Origin: Megalonaias nervosa
Lineage: Eukaryota; Mollusca; Bivalvia; Unionida; Unionidae
Assembly (NCBI GenBank): GCA_016617855.1
Contig: JAECUM010012959.1
Location: forward strand, 1 to 64,000
Direction of reading: 5' to 3'
Length of the DNA: 64,000 nucleotides
In this document: in pieces, positions 47,934-58,934 of the stretch
How positions within the stretch are numbered: the first letter of the stretch is position 1
How the letters are laid out: every line of letters begins with the position of its first letter
Notes under the pieces: model-generated
Database searches by the model: none
Told to the model about the DNA's origin: nothing
Seen by the model: only the letters and a program-made list of their open reading frames with translations
Position numbers and translations under genes: made by a program

Positions 47934-48861
47934 GTCAGTAACGGACTAGCAATAGCGCTGAAATTTGCAACATACTTACGATAATAACCTGCAAGTCCTA
48001 GAAAAGATCGTACTTCTGTCTTTGTAGTTGGACGTGCGGCGTTCCGAAGCTGATCGACTTTTGCACTGTCTGGGGTTAATGTATCTTCACTGAGGGTGTG
48101 TCCTAGATTAGTCAGTCTCCGAAATCCTATGTGACATTTAGATGGTCAGGCGGTGAGCCCTGTCTGTTTAAGTCCTTCCAGAACTTTTCTCAGTAAGACC
48201 ACGTGTTCTTCCCAAGTAGGTGTCGCCAATAACAAATCGTCCATGAAATTCAAAACTCCGGTCCCTCTTAAAGGTTCCAGCAGTTTCCTCATCATTCGGG
48301 TGAAAATACTGGGTGTGTTCTGGACCCCGAACAGCATGACTACCCATTGGTAGGTCCCATCTAGTGTTGCAAAGGCAAGTTTTGGACAATCTTCCTTGCA
48401 AACTGGAATTTACCAATATCCCTTTGACAAATCTATTTTCGAAAAATATTTGGCGTTGGTTATTCCGGCGAATATGGCCTCAGATCCAGTAACATTTCAA
48501 CCTGAAATTCTGTGACCCTATTTAACTTCTGATAGTCAACACAAAAGCAGTGTTCACCATCTTTCTTCTGGACCAAAACAACCAGTGAACTATATACGGA
48601 TTCAGCTGGTTCAATGACCCCTAAGTCAAGCATAGCTCGAATTTCGTTCCGTATAGTTTCTAACTTCGCATGAGGCAGTGGTTTCAGTTTCACAGGCGTT
48701 CCAGCCAGTAACTTCAAACTGAACTCCTCCAAGTCTGTCATGCCTGGTCTTTCGGTCAAGACACTTGCGTAGTCATGGAGTATCTCCTCCACCTCTTCAT
48801 GTTGTTCTGATGTTAACGTTACTTCAAGGATGACGTCGATGTATGTTTCATTCCTAGTCAA
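47934..48861 (-). pseudogene. Reverse transcriptase of Gmr1-like pol
   Basis: From 48861: LTSEQHEEVEEILHDYASVL linker, then IRAMLDLGVIEPAESVYSS, VQKKDGEHCFCVDYQKLN, then KIDLSKGYW with the first catalytic Asp (followed by an in-frame TAA), MLFGVQNTPSIFTRMM, and VLNFMDDLLLATPTW with the FMDD form of the catalytic box. The thumb block (SFLGLAGYYRKYV region near 47960) follows. Frameshifts near 48460 and a TGA after GLKQTGLTA inactivate it. It begins only a few codons after the integrase C-terminus, showing the INT-RT order directly. Confidence 0.9.
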
Positions 48862-48868
48862 AGGACAC

Positions 48869-50055
48869 CTAGGAATTACTTCCGACCACTCCTCCGTTGT
48901 CGTCGGGTTCTTCAGTCACAACTGTAGCAACCACGAACTCTGTAGGTGTCTCCCTTTCATGATAGCATTTAAGAAGGTTAAAGTGGTACAACTTCTCTTT
49001 ATCTCCCACCTTGATACGATAGTTCTGTCCACCCTTCTTTTCCGTTACAATGAACGGTCCTCTCCAGGATACTTGGAGTTTGTTGTGCTCTAACGGTAAC
49101 AACAACAACACCTTGTCACCCACTTCAAACTTACGTTCCTTCACCTTCTTGTCATAGTACTTGGCTTGATGTCCCCGTGCGTCACAGATTCTTCTGGGCC
49201 AAGTTGCAAACTTCCTCCAGCTTCTTATGGAGATCAACAACATACTGATACGTTGTTCGTACTTCCTCAGATGCCTTTTCATCCATCCATAACTGTTTCA
49301 ATACAGCCATGGGTTCTCTCACTGTCCTCCCATAGACTAGTTCGAACAGCAAAAATCCTAGACTAGCTTGGGGTACTTCGCAGTACGCGAAAAGTACTGC
49401 GGGAAGGTATCGATCCCAGTCCCTAGGTCGACCTTCGCACAACTTCTTTAGAGCTTGCTTCAACGTCCCATTGAAGCGCTCTACTAGACCATTGCACTGC
49501 GGTAGTAGTCAGGTGCCTAATGGAAAGCAACCGATTCACTTCTTCCATCACCTGGCTAACAAACTGCGTCCCTTGGTCAGTTAGTATTTCATCAGGAACA
49601 CCAACTCTAGACCAAACTCCTAACAAAGCTTCAGCCACCGTAACTGAATCAATGTTCTTCAACGCAACGGCCTCCGGGAATTGGGTAGTGTAATCAACAA
49701 TCGTTAACACATAACGATTACCACTTTCTGACACAGGCTTTATCGGACGTATCAAATCCATAGCCACCCTTGAGAAAGGTTCATCAATCAGAGGGGTGAT
49801 TCCTAGTGGCTCTGGGCGATGTGAGGTCTTAGGTGCCACCTGCTGACACTTGTCACATGACAGACAAAACCTCCTTACATCTCCATACACACCTGGCCAG
49901 TAGAACTCCCTCACTAACCTATCTCTCGTCTTTGCCACACCCATGTGACTACCGAGTAGACTCTCATGTGCTAGCCTAAGCATTTCTTCTCTCTTAGACC
50001 AAGGTACAATTACCTGCTTACACCTCTTGGCCACTTTCTGGGCGTATCGATACAA
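48869..50055 (-). pseudogene. Integrase of Gmr1-like pol
   Basis: Zinc-binding region: H..(6)..H in LAHESLLGSHMG and CLSCDKCQ. The core has Asp in VAMDLIRPIKP, Asp in ILTDQGTQF and Glu in the LVERFNGTLK block (read in a second frame after a small deletion near 49500). The C-terminal part (49282-48869) has KFEVGDKVLLLL and LQVSWRGPFIV, a GPY/F module of Ty3/gypsy integrases. A one-base shift near 50050 separates it from the protease frame. It lies upstream of RT. Confidence 0.9.
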
Positions 50056-50530
50056 GATACCCCATTCTTCAGTGCGAACTGTACCTCACTGTCAGGTAAG
50101 TTCCACACGGACTTCTCCTTTGCATACCCGCGTATCCTGTTAAGGGTAGAATCTTCCTCTTGAAGTCTCCTTAATTCACCAGGTAGCAAATTATCTATGG
50201 GCGAAGTCGAGGGGTTCAGCGGCTTCAACCCTGACCTTTGCTTCATAGACCTTGTCTCCACGGACCCCACGTGTACGGGTGTACACATCATAGGATTAGG
50301 CTGTGGCAACACATACCTACATCCTAAAATTACGTCATGCGACAACCCTGACAAGCACACTGCTTGAATTCGTCCTTTCACATATGGCGAATCAAGATCG
50401 ATGTAAACAACTGGAAGGGAATCTTTACTCCTATTAGCAAATTGAACTTCCACTGTCTCACCTGTATAATCAGCAGGTTTAACAAATTTGCTATCCACCA
50501 AAGCTGGATAACTACAGCCGGTGTCCTACA
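50010..50530 (-). pseudogene. Aspartic protease and linker of Gmr1-like pol
   Basis: The active-site block DTGCSYPALVDSKF follows directly on the Gag frame, separated only by an in-frame TAG at about 50524. The flap/second hydrophobic block reads LSHDVILGCRYV. The downstream linker ends in the integrase N-terminus after a single-base frameshift. Confidence 0.8.
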
Positions 50531-50882
50531 ACACAGTAGCCTTCTCTCCATTTACCATAGCTGTTGCTGTATTCGACCACTCCACTGGTTTACATTTCCT
50601 ACCAGTGCCTGGTGTCACTACATTTATCGTGGGATGATATTTCCTGCAGTTCTTGAGAATATGGCCAGGTTTGTTGCAACCGTAGCACACAACTTCATCT
50701 TTCTTACCAGGGGTACCCTTATCTACCCCTTGGGACTTCCCTGAGCCATGGAACTGATCACGACTGGGATTATCAGCCCCTAGCTTCCCACCATTTTGAC
50801 CATTCCGCCTATGAGGTGTCAAACCGTTAGCTCTTCTAAAGTCAGGGACACTGGTTCGATCCCTGCCACTCCATGTGGTCAA
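50526..50882 (-). pseudogene. Gag nucleocapsid segment with CCHC knuckle
   Basis: CYGCNKPGHILKNC is a perfect CX2CX4HX4C zinc knuckle for RNA binding. It is in the same frame as the upstream Gag ORF (stop TGA at 50904-50906 between them) and as the protease downstream. Confidence 0.88.
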
Positions 50883-50903
50883 GCGAGAGTGTGTGCACTC
50901 ATA

Positions 50904-51773
50904 TCATTCAGTCATCACAATGGTATCTTCTAAGGTTGCGAAATCACGCTCCGCCAAAAATACGATCAGGTCTTTCCGATACGTACTGAGGACATGTTCT
51001 TTCAAGATCTCTTCCCCTATGCCTTCATAAGTAAGCTCGGCTCCTGTCATTTTCATCCATTTATCGAAGAGCATGAGCACATGAGTATGAAATTGTGCAT
51101 GTGTCTCCATTGTTTCCTTAGACGACTCTCTGAAAAGTTTACGAAAACGTTCAGCCGACAACTCATAATGCCATAATAGCGCTTTCTTGAGAGCATCGTA
51201 GTCATCTACTTCAGTGGGTGCTATATTATGGTAGACATCCTTGGCAGCTCCTTGCAGAAATGCAGAGATATTAATGGCCCACTGGTCTTTGGGTATGTGA
51301 TGGATTAAGGCTAACTTTTCAAACTGCGTTAAAAAGTTATCGATAATTTTGTCCTTGTCATTAAACATCAGCATGGTTATCTGGACAGTACGTCTATCCT
51401 CAGATCTTTTGCTTGAGGGTCCTGAATGTTCATTCAGTTCTTCGCCCCTCCTAGATTCCTCTTCGATCCTTAGTCTCTCCATGGCTAATGCATGTTCTCT
51501 CTCCCTGGCCCTTTCTTCGGCTTGCAACCTGGCTAACTCGATTTCTCTTTCTTTTTCCCTTTCCTCGGCTTGTCTCAATCTTTCTTTTTCCTTGGCTTGT
51601 CTGATTCTTTCTTTCTCCTCGGCTTGTCTCATTCTTTCTTTCTCTGCCACCTGCTGTTCTCTGTATTCCTTGAGACTCTGCTCTACAAATTCCGCTAATT
51701 GGGTCCCTTCATAACCTAATTCGTCTCGACCTATAGACTTATATTCTCTGACTAACTGCCTATCAGTTGCCAT
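50904..51773 (-). CDS. Gag of Gmr1-like element (coiled coil plus SCAN-like capsid)
   Basis: 290-codon frame starting MATDRQLVREYKSIG, with ATG about 50 bases after the 5' LTR. Residues about 35-125 form a charged coiled coil with repeated RQAEEKERIRQAKEKER. Residues about 130-285 form a helical capsid segment: a retroviral-type stretch (LTQFEKLALIHHIPKDQW) followed by FRKLFRESSKETMETHAQF, MKMTGAELTYEG and LKEHVLSTYRKDL. The latter resembles the vertebrate SCAN domain, which is known to derive from Gmr1-like Gag. The frame ends at a TGA probably created by mutation, as homologous reading continues. Confidence 0.85.
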   Translation of the reverse strand: MATDRQLVREYKSIGRDELGYEGTQLAEFVEQSLKEYREQQVAEKERMRQAEEKERIRQAKEKERLRQAEEREKEREIELARLQAEERAREREHALAMERLRIEEESRRGEELNEHSGPSSKRSEDRRTVQITMLMFNDKDKIIDNFLTQFEKLALIHHIPKDQWAINISAFLQGAAKDVYHNIAPTEVDDYDALKKALLWHYELSAERFRKLFRESSKETMETHAQFHTHVLMLFDKWMKMTGAELTYEGIGEEILKEHVLSTYRKDLIVFLAERDFATLEDTIVMTE

Positions 51774-51822
51774 TCTAGTCTACTCGACTGTTCAAAATAT
51801 CCCGGACAATAGCCTCCCACTT

Positions 51823-52349
51823 TGTAATGGGGGTTTTAAAACAATAAAGCCCCTTTTATTGATTTGGCAATTGTTAACTAAGGGATGAACTCCCACAGTG
51901 TTATTGCCCAGTGTGGACGGATAGATGGAACGTTAACAGATAACTGATAACTATTGAAAGAAATAAACAACTATGAGCCCCCTTTACCAATAAATAAAAA
52001 TAAATTTAATTAATTAATACATAACCAAAATTTCACTTCCAATACAACAGATTTACATTGACAAAATTTAGTCGCAGTGTTCAGTTTACATCATGTTACG
52101 AGTGCGTGAATTAGAGAGTACAATTTCCACACTTGACAGCATCAACTGGCGTTTGTCTCGTCTTGTTTTTCCACATTTAATGTGTACGCTTTGGTTACCT
52201 TTCTGACCCTGATTATTCTGACTTCTCTTAGATGCGGACTTCCCCCTTTGACTGACCCATCGGGTTTCGTTTTCCTTTTCTCGGGAGGGTATAAAACTGT
52301 TCCCTTAAATACAAGAGTATGGCTCAAGCTAGATATGTTTCACCACTTA

Positions 52350-52395
<46 letters not shown>

Positions 52396-53732
52396 CTCTC
52401 TTTGTTTGTATTCAGATTAGCGATTCACACTGCATAAATTTTGACATGTGATATTAACGAATAACTGTCCTTACAGACTTCTGTAGTCAGGGTAAAGTAC
52501 AACCATTATATTTAGTACAAATGACCTTAGCTTGGCAGTTCATTGCTCTTGCCTCACGGCAGTTAATTAGAAATTACCACATGCTCTATACAGACAAGTG
52601 CTGCCGTATATACCAGCATACATTACTACATGTCTCATTTACATATGACTAGTCAATTCTGTTCAATAAGATAAATGCTCAGTTACTTATGGCATAATAT
52701 TCACTAAATCTAGCTACAGTAACCAATAACCTGCAAGATCATTTAAGCATTGCAAAATCATATATAAATATACAATTGTCATTATCTCACGATAACAGCA
52801 TCATCCTACACAGGAAATCCATTCATATAATCATAAGAATATGACACATCTGCATATTAGGGTTAATTCATAAATCCCTATGAGGTACTGCATATTTGAA
52901 CATTCTTTGGATTACATCATAAATCCCTATGAAATACTACACATTGAATATTTGATTACATGCAATCCGTCAATTCTATTAATGAACTAATAACTGTTAA
53001 ATTAAAGAATTAAATTGCATAACATTCTAACATATCAACAGAGTCCTACGAAATGAATACACAATACATGCATGAATCATAAGCAAATCAACACATTTGC
53101 ATAAAACCAAACAAATGAAATAGAATATTGTATGGAAATTAAAACTGCATACCTTAATGCTGTTTCTTTTCCACATAATTGTTAGTCCTGGCACTATAGC
53201 CTGTCTTCCTTTCAAGACAGTTATCTGGCCTCTCTACGAGGGAAAACACTATTCTCAAGTTTCCCAAGGAGTCCCAAATTCTACTTCTTGCAAGCAAAAT
53301 TCTTGACTAAAGAAATTTGTCTAAAGTTGCTCCTATAAATTCTCAGTCTCCCAAAGTGTATGCCTTAAGGTTTCCTGACCAATCGGAAACAACTGTTCCT
53401 AAACCTTCCCCCAAAATAATCATGTCTTCCATCAGATTTTAACAGCCTAACATATGCTGCAATTAGCTTTCCTTTGAAGATCAATTATTTGACATAAAGT
53501 CTCCTCCAACCGATACAGTTTGTAATTCTATGTACTCTCTGTCACTATACCGTTACGATGACTCGGTCAATTCCACTGAAGCTTAAACGTAGACCTTTTT
53601 ATGTTTCAGAGATGAAATAAGAGAAATATCAGTGAACCTTCTCAAGACCTTTCCAGCTTGACTATGATAACTTCAATGCACAATTTATTCAACATTAAGT
53701 TTCAATAAGTCTTCAAAATTCGCCACATTACA
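51823..53732 (-). repeat. 5' LTR of Gmr1-like element
   Basis: Begins TGTAATGGGGG and ends CCACATTACA (+ strand), 1910 bp. It includes a longer (TA)n at about 52352-52391. The sequence after it on the - strand (AAGTGGGAGGCTATTGTCC) includes a TGG and may hold the primer-binding site; the priming tRNA was not identified. Confidence 0.92.
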
Positions 53733-53737
53733 ACCTC
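53733..53737. repeat. Target-site duplication ACCTC, right
   Basis: Matches 45454-45458. Confidence 0.88.
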
Positions 53738-54600
53738 ATTTACCTGCTTCTAGTGTTTGTTAAAATCAGATTTTGTTATAAAATTCAGATATGAAATGCC
53801 AAGCTAATACAGTAGTCTTGGTTGACTGTAACCAGTTATCACTGGTGTACTGGCTTCTTTGTAATTTTTTTGTCTTTGTATTTTGCTGCTGTTCATTTAT
53901 CTTCCTTAATATTCTGTCTCATTTTAAATATTTATTTAGATTTTTCAATACATGTACAGATGACATAAAAAGATGCTATCAACACAAGGAAATTTTCCTA
54001 TCTCTGCTAAAAATTGGGATCTATTTTTAAATTTTTACCTAAATACAGAAAATATTAGTAGATAAAAGTAATGTTCAGACATGTTGATGCATTAGCACAG
54101 TGATGTTTTTTTTTAATGCATGAAAAACAAATTGGTTATTAATGTTTGTGCAATGATTTATATAAGTTCTTATATATTTTGAGACTTGCAAGAAATGCTT
54201 ATTTTGGTAGGAATCAAGTTTATATCTATTTTTTAATATTTTATGTAATCGATGCATTGTGATGTTTTTCATTCCTTAAATACAGTATGAAATTTATTGT
54301 CTTTATTTTCCTTTAAATCTGCTCACTTTCTTCCCTGATATTTACTTTCTATTTTAAGGCCCTCCTTGATAAGGTTGGCATGGGACCAACGATAATCATA
54401 TTATCCACTTGTCTTGTTAATTATTGACCTGCATTGACACCTTGTGAAGTTATAGCCTACGATTGTCCAATATACATTTTAATTTATGCATAGATAAAAA
54501 ATATCATCAGAAGATTGGCTGAGCCCCCTACCTATGATTAATATCAAACATAATTTGCAATTTCATGCCCAGTGACCTTGCAGTTTTGGCTAACAATTAC
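53738..54600. other. Intergenic DNA without recognised feature
   Basis: AT-rich sequence. A splice-like TTTTAAG followed by a short open stretch at about 54360-54426 has no recognisable protein character. Confidence 0.5.
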
Positions 54601-54609
54601 ATACTAACA

Positions 54610-55190
54610 TTTTGAGCTGCCATGACCTCAAGTGTACTGTAAGTAAAAAGTGTTTTAGAAAAAGGTGCAGGAAAATTAAGGAAAGTGGACTGGCCATCTG
54701 AAACCAAAAATGGTAGTTTCTATTTCAGTGAACTTGACCTTTGACCTCAGCATCCAAGAATCAACAGTGAAGGTGCCTCTTACCAAGTCTAGACCAAGTC
54801 TAAATAAAGTAGGAACCAAGAAAGTTCACTTATCAAGTGAAATCCAGCAAAATTAGTGTCGGCTCTTGTGGCAAAGACCTTTCAACTTGCAGTTTCAGAA
54901 TTGTGAGCTGTCCTATCCAAATATAGTCCACCCTTGAAATTTCATGAAAATTACTTCAAGGAACTGAACATATCATGAAGATAGGAAAAGCACATGTTCA
55001 TCTCTGGTGACTTTGACCTTGAATACAGCAACCTGAAATCGACAGGCTTTTGCTTCTGTCCAAGGGTGATGTACCTATCAAGTTTTGAGAAAAAGACCAT
55101 AGCAAACTAAAGCTATGTTGCAGAACCTATTTTGTTGATGAATGGATGGTCAGACCTGCACAACAGTGCTTTATTCCCATGCACAATCGA
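54610..55190. repeat. Degenerate dispersed repeat
   Basis: GAACTTGACCTTTGACCTCA and TGACTTTGACCTTGAATACA, each followed by CAA/AATCAACAG or AATCGACAG, TACC(A/T)A and AAGT blocks, occur twice about 290 bases apart. This type of CCTTGACCTTTGACC repeat is common in marine invertebrate genomes. The family is not named here. Confidence 0.55.
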
Positions 55191-55454
55191 TAAGTAGAAT
55201 GCAAAGAAAACTTACCCATTTTTTCATAAGTATCAATGTTAGTTATCATGTTTAATTATGCTCAAGCTGCAGTCTTTGATTGATCTATATCAAGAGAAAA
55301 TACATGTACTTTCACATAATCCATGCCTAATATAATTCCATTATCAAACAGACTCAGATAAAATGCTATCCTATAATTCCCTCCAAAACAGAATTTAGTT
55401 ATCAGACAGATATAGAAACACTATTATCATATGCTTATTTCCCAACAGAACTCT

Positions 55455-55775
55455 GTTATCTGAGATGCTAGCAAACAGAATATTCTATCATCAGCGACAT
55501 GCTGACAAACAGAATTCTATTATCAGAGAGACCCTGACATAAAGAATTTTATTATCTGAGAGACTCTGACATAAAGAATTCTATTATCAGAGAGACCCCG
55601 ACATAATTCAATTATCCATGATACCCTGACAAACAGAATACCACTAGTCCCTGACAAACAGAATTCTATCATCAGAGAGACCCTGCCAAACAGAATTCTA
55701 TTATTAGAAAGACCCTCACAAACAAAATTCATATATATGCTCTTTAACAAAATTATATTATTAGAGAGACCAAGA
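55455..55775. repeat. Minisatellite, about 30-bp unit
   Basis: About nine degenerate copies of CTGACAAACAGAATTCTATT followed by ATCAGAGAGACC. Confidence 0.85.
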
Positions 55776-57240
55776 GAAAGAGTTGTCATACTATCACTTC
55801 CTTACAGATATACATATTATACAAAATGAAATCTGCCATCACCACCACAACATACAGAAAAATTCTGTAATAATCTCTTGGACAGAAGAGGCCAATAAAC
55901 AAGCTGCCTGTTTTGTGGCAATTGTGAACATAATAAAATCTTTAATAGCACTGTTGGTAAATGTATTGTCAACTCTGCAAAATAAGTATTTTTTATACAT
56001 CATTTTTTATCCCTCAAATTTAATTAGTATGTTTGTTCACATACATTTGTAACAATCTCCCATTAATTATTTGTCCAGCTGGTTTTTGACAATATATTAG
56101 CATTCACCCTCCAGACTGAACAGGAGAATTCTTGGTATATTGAACAACTTCAACCCTAACATTCATCCAATTTCTAAATGTAGATGAAACTAGTATAAGT
56201 ATCAGAAAACTAAGCTTTGTTGGAGTTCTTATATCAAACCCATTCCAAAATCTTGTGGGTATATCTATATTCCTGTCCATTTGTGCATATATCTGTCCAT
56301 GACATTTTTCTCATCCCTACTTGCTGGAAATTCACATGACTTGGAATATTACTTTATATTTCCATATTGTAACCATGTGCAAGAGATGCATCATATTTCA
56401 CTCCACCTCTTCAGGCTTATGGGAGGGGCCAGATGTTCAAAATCTTGATCACATAAATATTTTGCAAGGTAGTGTAGAAAATACAATAGTGCATGGATTT
56501 GGAATGGGTGCCATTAGGAATACTCTCCTGTAAAGTGTTAGTGCTTCTTTTTTGAACTTTTATGAATATATTGAATTTTTATTTGGCCTTTAAAATATTT
56601 TAATGATGTGTGAAACGATAATCAATATCTGAGTGAATCCTGCAACATTATTGTTTGTAAAGTGAATGCTTTTTTATGTATAATACAAACAATATTCAAA
56701 GAAAACAGAGACAAAACTTTTGCTAAGAGGAGAGAATTAAAATTTTTATTCTACATTTAGGATTCAGTTTATTAATTGGGATGTTTTCCTTTTTCATGAT
56801 ATCTGTCATAAGCTTTTTCAGAATGCACACAAATGTTTCAAAATATTTTCTTCACAATAGAAACACTGTTATGCTGCTACGTTTGGTCAGAAGTATAAAA
56901 GATTCAGGTCTAAATCATATTTCATGAAATTTGACTATTATTCTGTTTTAAATTATTTTTTCCCATGCATATTTATACAAAGTAGAAGTTGTTTTACAAA
57001 TATATTATTTTCATACATGAGTAAGCAGGAGCTTGTTTAATATATGTACATATTGCTATCAAAATTTATCATTGTTTATCTACAATTTACATTAGTCCAG
57101 CTGAAACTTGCCATGAAAAGACTTGCAAGCAAATTCATTTACCAACTGCAAATTTACCAAGGTTCTGAGCAGGACCGATTTTGGTGTCTGTTTAATTTTT
57201 TTTTGATAATTGATATTAACAAAGTCATACTTTAAGGTTG
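55776..57240. other. Intergenic DNA without recognised feature
   Basis: Very AT-rich; no gene, array or transposon end was recognised. Confidence 0.5.
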
Positions 57241-57244
57241 TAAA

Positions 57245-57664
57245 ATAATAATAATAATGAGGACTTTGTATAGCGCCTAGTATTTAGAAGCTTTAGACGC
57301 TTTACAACATTTGAAAACACTTAAAAAACATATATAATGATATGATTACAAAAATAAAAACAAACACCACGAAATTAGAAAACAGAAAACATGCTGGAAA
57401 TATTTAAGGTAAGGAAACATTATTAGGTCTTTAAGTCTGTTCTTGCAGTTGAAATAGGTGAGTTTTAAGAGCACTCTTGAATGAGATCACTGTGTCTTTG
57501 TGTCTAAGTTCAGTGAGCAATTCGTTCCACATTGCTGGGCCCTGGTATGCAAAAGAACATTGTCCATATGATTTCATTTTCATAGTGGGAATGAGAATAC
57601 GAGTGTCAGAAGAGTGCGTAAGTATCTTGCTGGTGTATGCACATGAATATTTCCGTAAGCACAT
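57245..57664 (-). mobile_element. 5'-truncated LINE, ORF2 C-terminus and 3' tail
   Basis: On the - strand MKMKSYGQCSFAYQGPAMWN then ELRHKDTVISFKSALKTHLF is the conserved end of many non-LTR ORF2 proteins (SYG-x-x-S-F-x-x-x-x-P-x-x-W-N ... F-K-x-x-L-K-T-x-L-F). The stop is at 57431. The 3'UTR ends GGCGCTATACAAAGTCCTCA followed by an (ATT)n tail at 57245-57260, a typical LINE end. The 5' end at about 57664 joins the Gmr1-like fragment directly. Confidence 0.82.
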
Positions 57665-58630
57665 GGGAATACCCTGCCAGCAACGTCTCTATCTCTTCCA
57701 GCTGCTCCGCAGTCAACATGGGGCCACACTCCACGTCCGAGGGTGTCTCAGCCCTCGTTAAGGGACAGCTTGGGACGTTGTTCGCACCTTCCGTGTCGCC
57801 TTCGCCGTCCTCGGTGAAGATTGCGGCGACGGCAAACTCGCTGAAGGTCTTTCTATCTCGGTATCTCTTAAGGAGATTAGCATGGTACAGCATCTCTTTA
57901 GTCGGTAGTCGTATCCGATACGTCTGGCCCCCGACCTTCCCGGTTACGACGACGGCCCCCTCCATGAAACTTGCAGCTTGTTGTGTTCTTAGGGCAACAG
58001 CAACAACACCTTGTCCCCTACTTCATGCTGGCGTGATTTCGCGCGCTCGTTGTAATACTTCGCCTGACGCGACTTCGCTCGCTTGAGGTTCTCCTGTGCG
58101 AGGGTACAAACGTCTTCCAGTTTGTTTTGCAAATCCGCGACGTACTGATAGGTAGTACGTAGCGTGATCATCTAACCATACAAGACTTCAAAGGGAGAAA
58201 ACCCTAAACTCGATTATGGTACTTCCCGATATGCGAAAAGCATGGCAGGAACACACTTATCCCAATCTTGGGGACGGCCTTCACACAGCTTCTCAAGTGT
58301 GTTTTTCAGAGTCCCGTTAAACCGCTCGACCAGTCCGTTACATTGGGGGTGATACTGTGTAGTCGTAAGATGCTTAATCGACATCAGTCGGTTCACCTCT
58401 CCCATCACGCGACTCATGAATTGGGTGCCTTGATCGGTCAGGATCTCGTCGGTCACTCTGACTCTTGACCAAATCCCAAACAGCGCTTCAGCGACGGTTT
58501 CTGAATCAATATTGTGCAATGCGACAGCCTCCGGATAGTGTGTAGCGTAATCTACAACTGCTAAAATATACCGATTTCCTTGTGCCGACGCGGGTTTTAT
58601 CGGTCCGATGAAATCCATCACGATTTCGTG
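57665..58630 (-). pseudogene. Second Gmr1-like fragment: integrase core to start of RT
   Basis: From 58630 down: MDFIGPIKPASAQGNRYIL (core Asp), ILTDQGTQFMSRVMGEVN (second Asp), TTTQYHPQCNGLVERFNGTL (Glu). Stops and a deletion follow, then NKLEDVCTLAQENLKRAKSR, EVGDKVLLLLP, KLQVSWRGP, VGGQTYRIRLPTKEML, and finally LTAEQLEEIETLLAGYSHVL, the linker that opens RT in the complete copy. INT again precedes RT. It is clearly richer in CpG than the flanks. It is truncated by the LINE on one side and the viral element on the other. Confidence 0.88.
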
Positions 58631-58631
58631 G

Positions 58632-58903
58632 AGCAGCAGAGAGGGTGAACCCTACAACTTTTTGCTCGAGTCCGTGAGCAAAAATAAAGGTTCCTACAGA
58701 GGCTGAAAAAACAAGGTCAATAACGTTAAACTGAAGCCTCTAACCGAGTATATTTTCATACGGTTGAGAACAGACAATAAATCGTCTGGGTTAGCTCATT
58801 TTTGTTAATTCCATCATTGACGTATTTTTTTTCCTTCAAATTTTTATGCGACTCGTTTACTCGCTGGGTCACTCAATTTTTGTCGTTCACCCTCTCTGCT
58901 GCT
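58632..58903. repeat. 272-bp module bounded by 19-bp perfect inverted repeats
   Basis: AGCAGCAGAGAGGGTGAAC (58632-58650) and its exact complement GTTCACCCTCTCTGCTGCT (58885-58903). An internal hairpin TTTTTGCTC...GAGCAAAAA lies at about 58660-58685, and a weaker CAGAGGCT/AGCCTCTA pair is present. It starts exactly where the Gmr1-like fragment stops and ends 32 bases before the first viral-type gene, so it is the best candidate for the left terminal repeat of the viral element. Alternatively it is a separate MITE. Confidence 0.72.
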
Positions 58904-58934
58904 ATAAATTAAACATCCAGTATAAATATTATCA
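58900..58934 (+). promoter_or_regulatory. Candidate TATA elements before the first viral-type gene
   Basis: TATAAATT at 58903 and GTATAAATATTATC at 58920 lie just upstream of the start ATG at 58935. The spacing to the ATG is short, so the leader would be very brief. Confidence 0.45.

Larger units (their letters stand above)
45459..53732 (-). mobile_element. Gmr1-like LTR retrotransposon, full length but mutated
   Basis: Two direct LTRs (45459-47348 and 51823-53732) flank an internal region coded on the - strand. ACCTC is duplicated outside both LTRs (45454-45458, 53733-53737), proving a single insertion. In transcription order the domains are Gag with coiled coil and SCAN-like capsid, CCHC knuckle, protease DTG, integrase (HHCC, D-D-E core, GPF module), then RT and RNase H. 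Sequence blocks are Ty3/gypsy-like, but integrase precedes RT, the order defining Gmr1-type elements. Several stops and indels disable it. LTRs differ at roughly 5% of positions over the first 370 bases by eye, so it is not very recent. Confidence 0.92.

Noticed and set aside
51349..51714. Ser/Leu-rich ORF on the + strand
   Set aside because: Antisense shadow of the Gag coiled coil, whose Glu/Arg repeats read as Ser/Leu on the other strand.
54360..54430. Possible host exon after TTTTAAG
   Set aside because: Short, no downstream donor with a continuing frame and no recognised protein block.
57431..57664. Part of the Gmr1-like polyprotein
   Set aside because: The SYG...MWN...FKSALKTHLF pattern is that of LINE ORF2 ends; the fusion is a junction between two elements.
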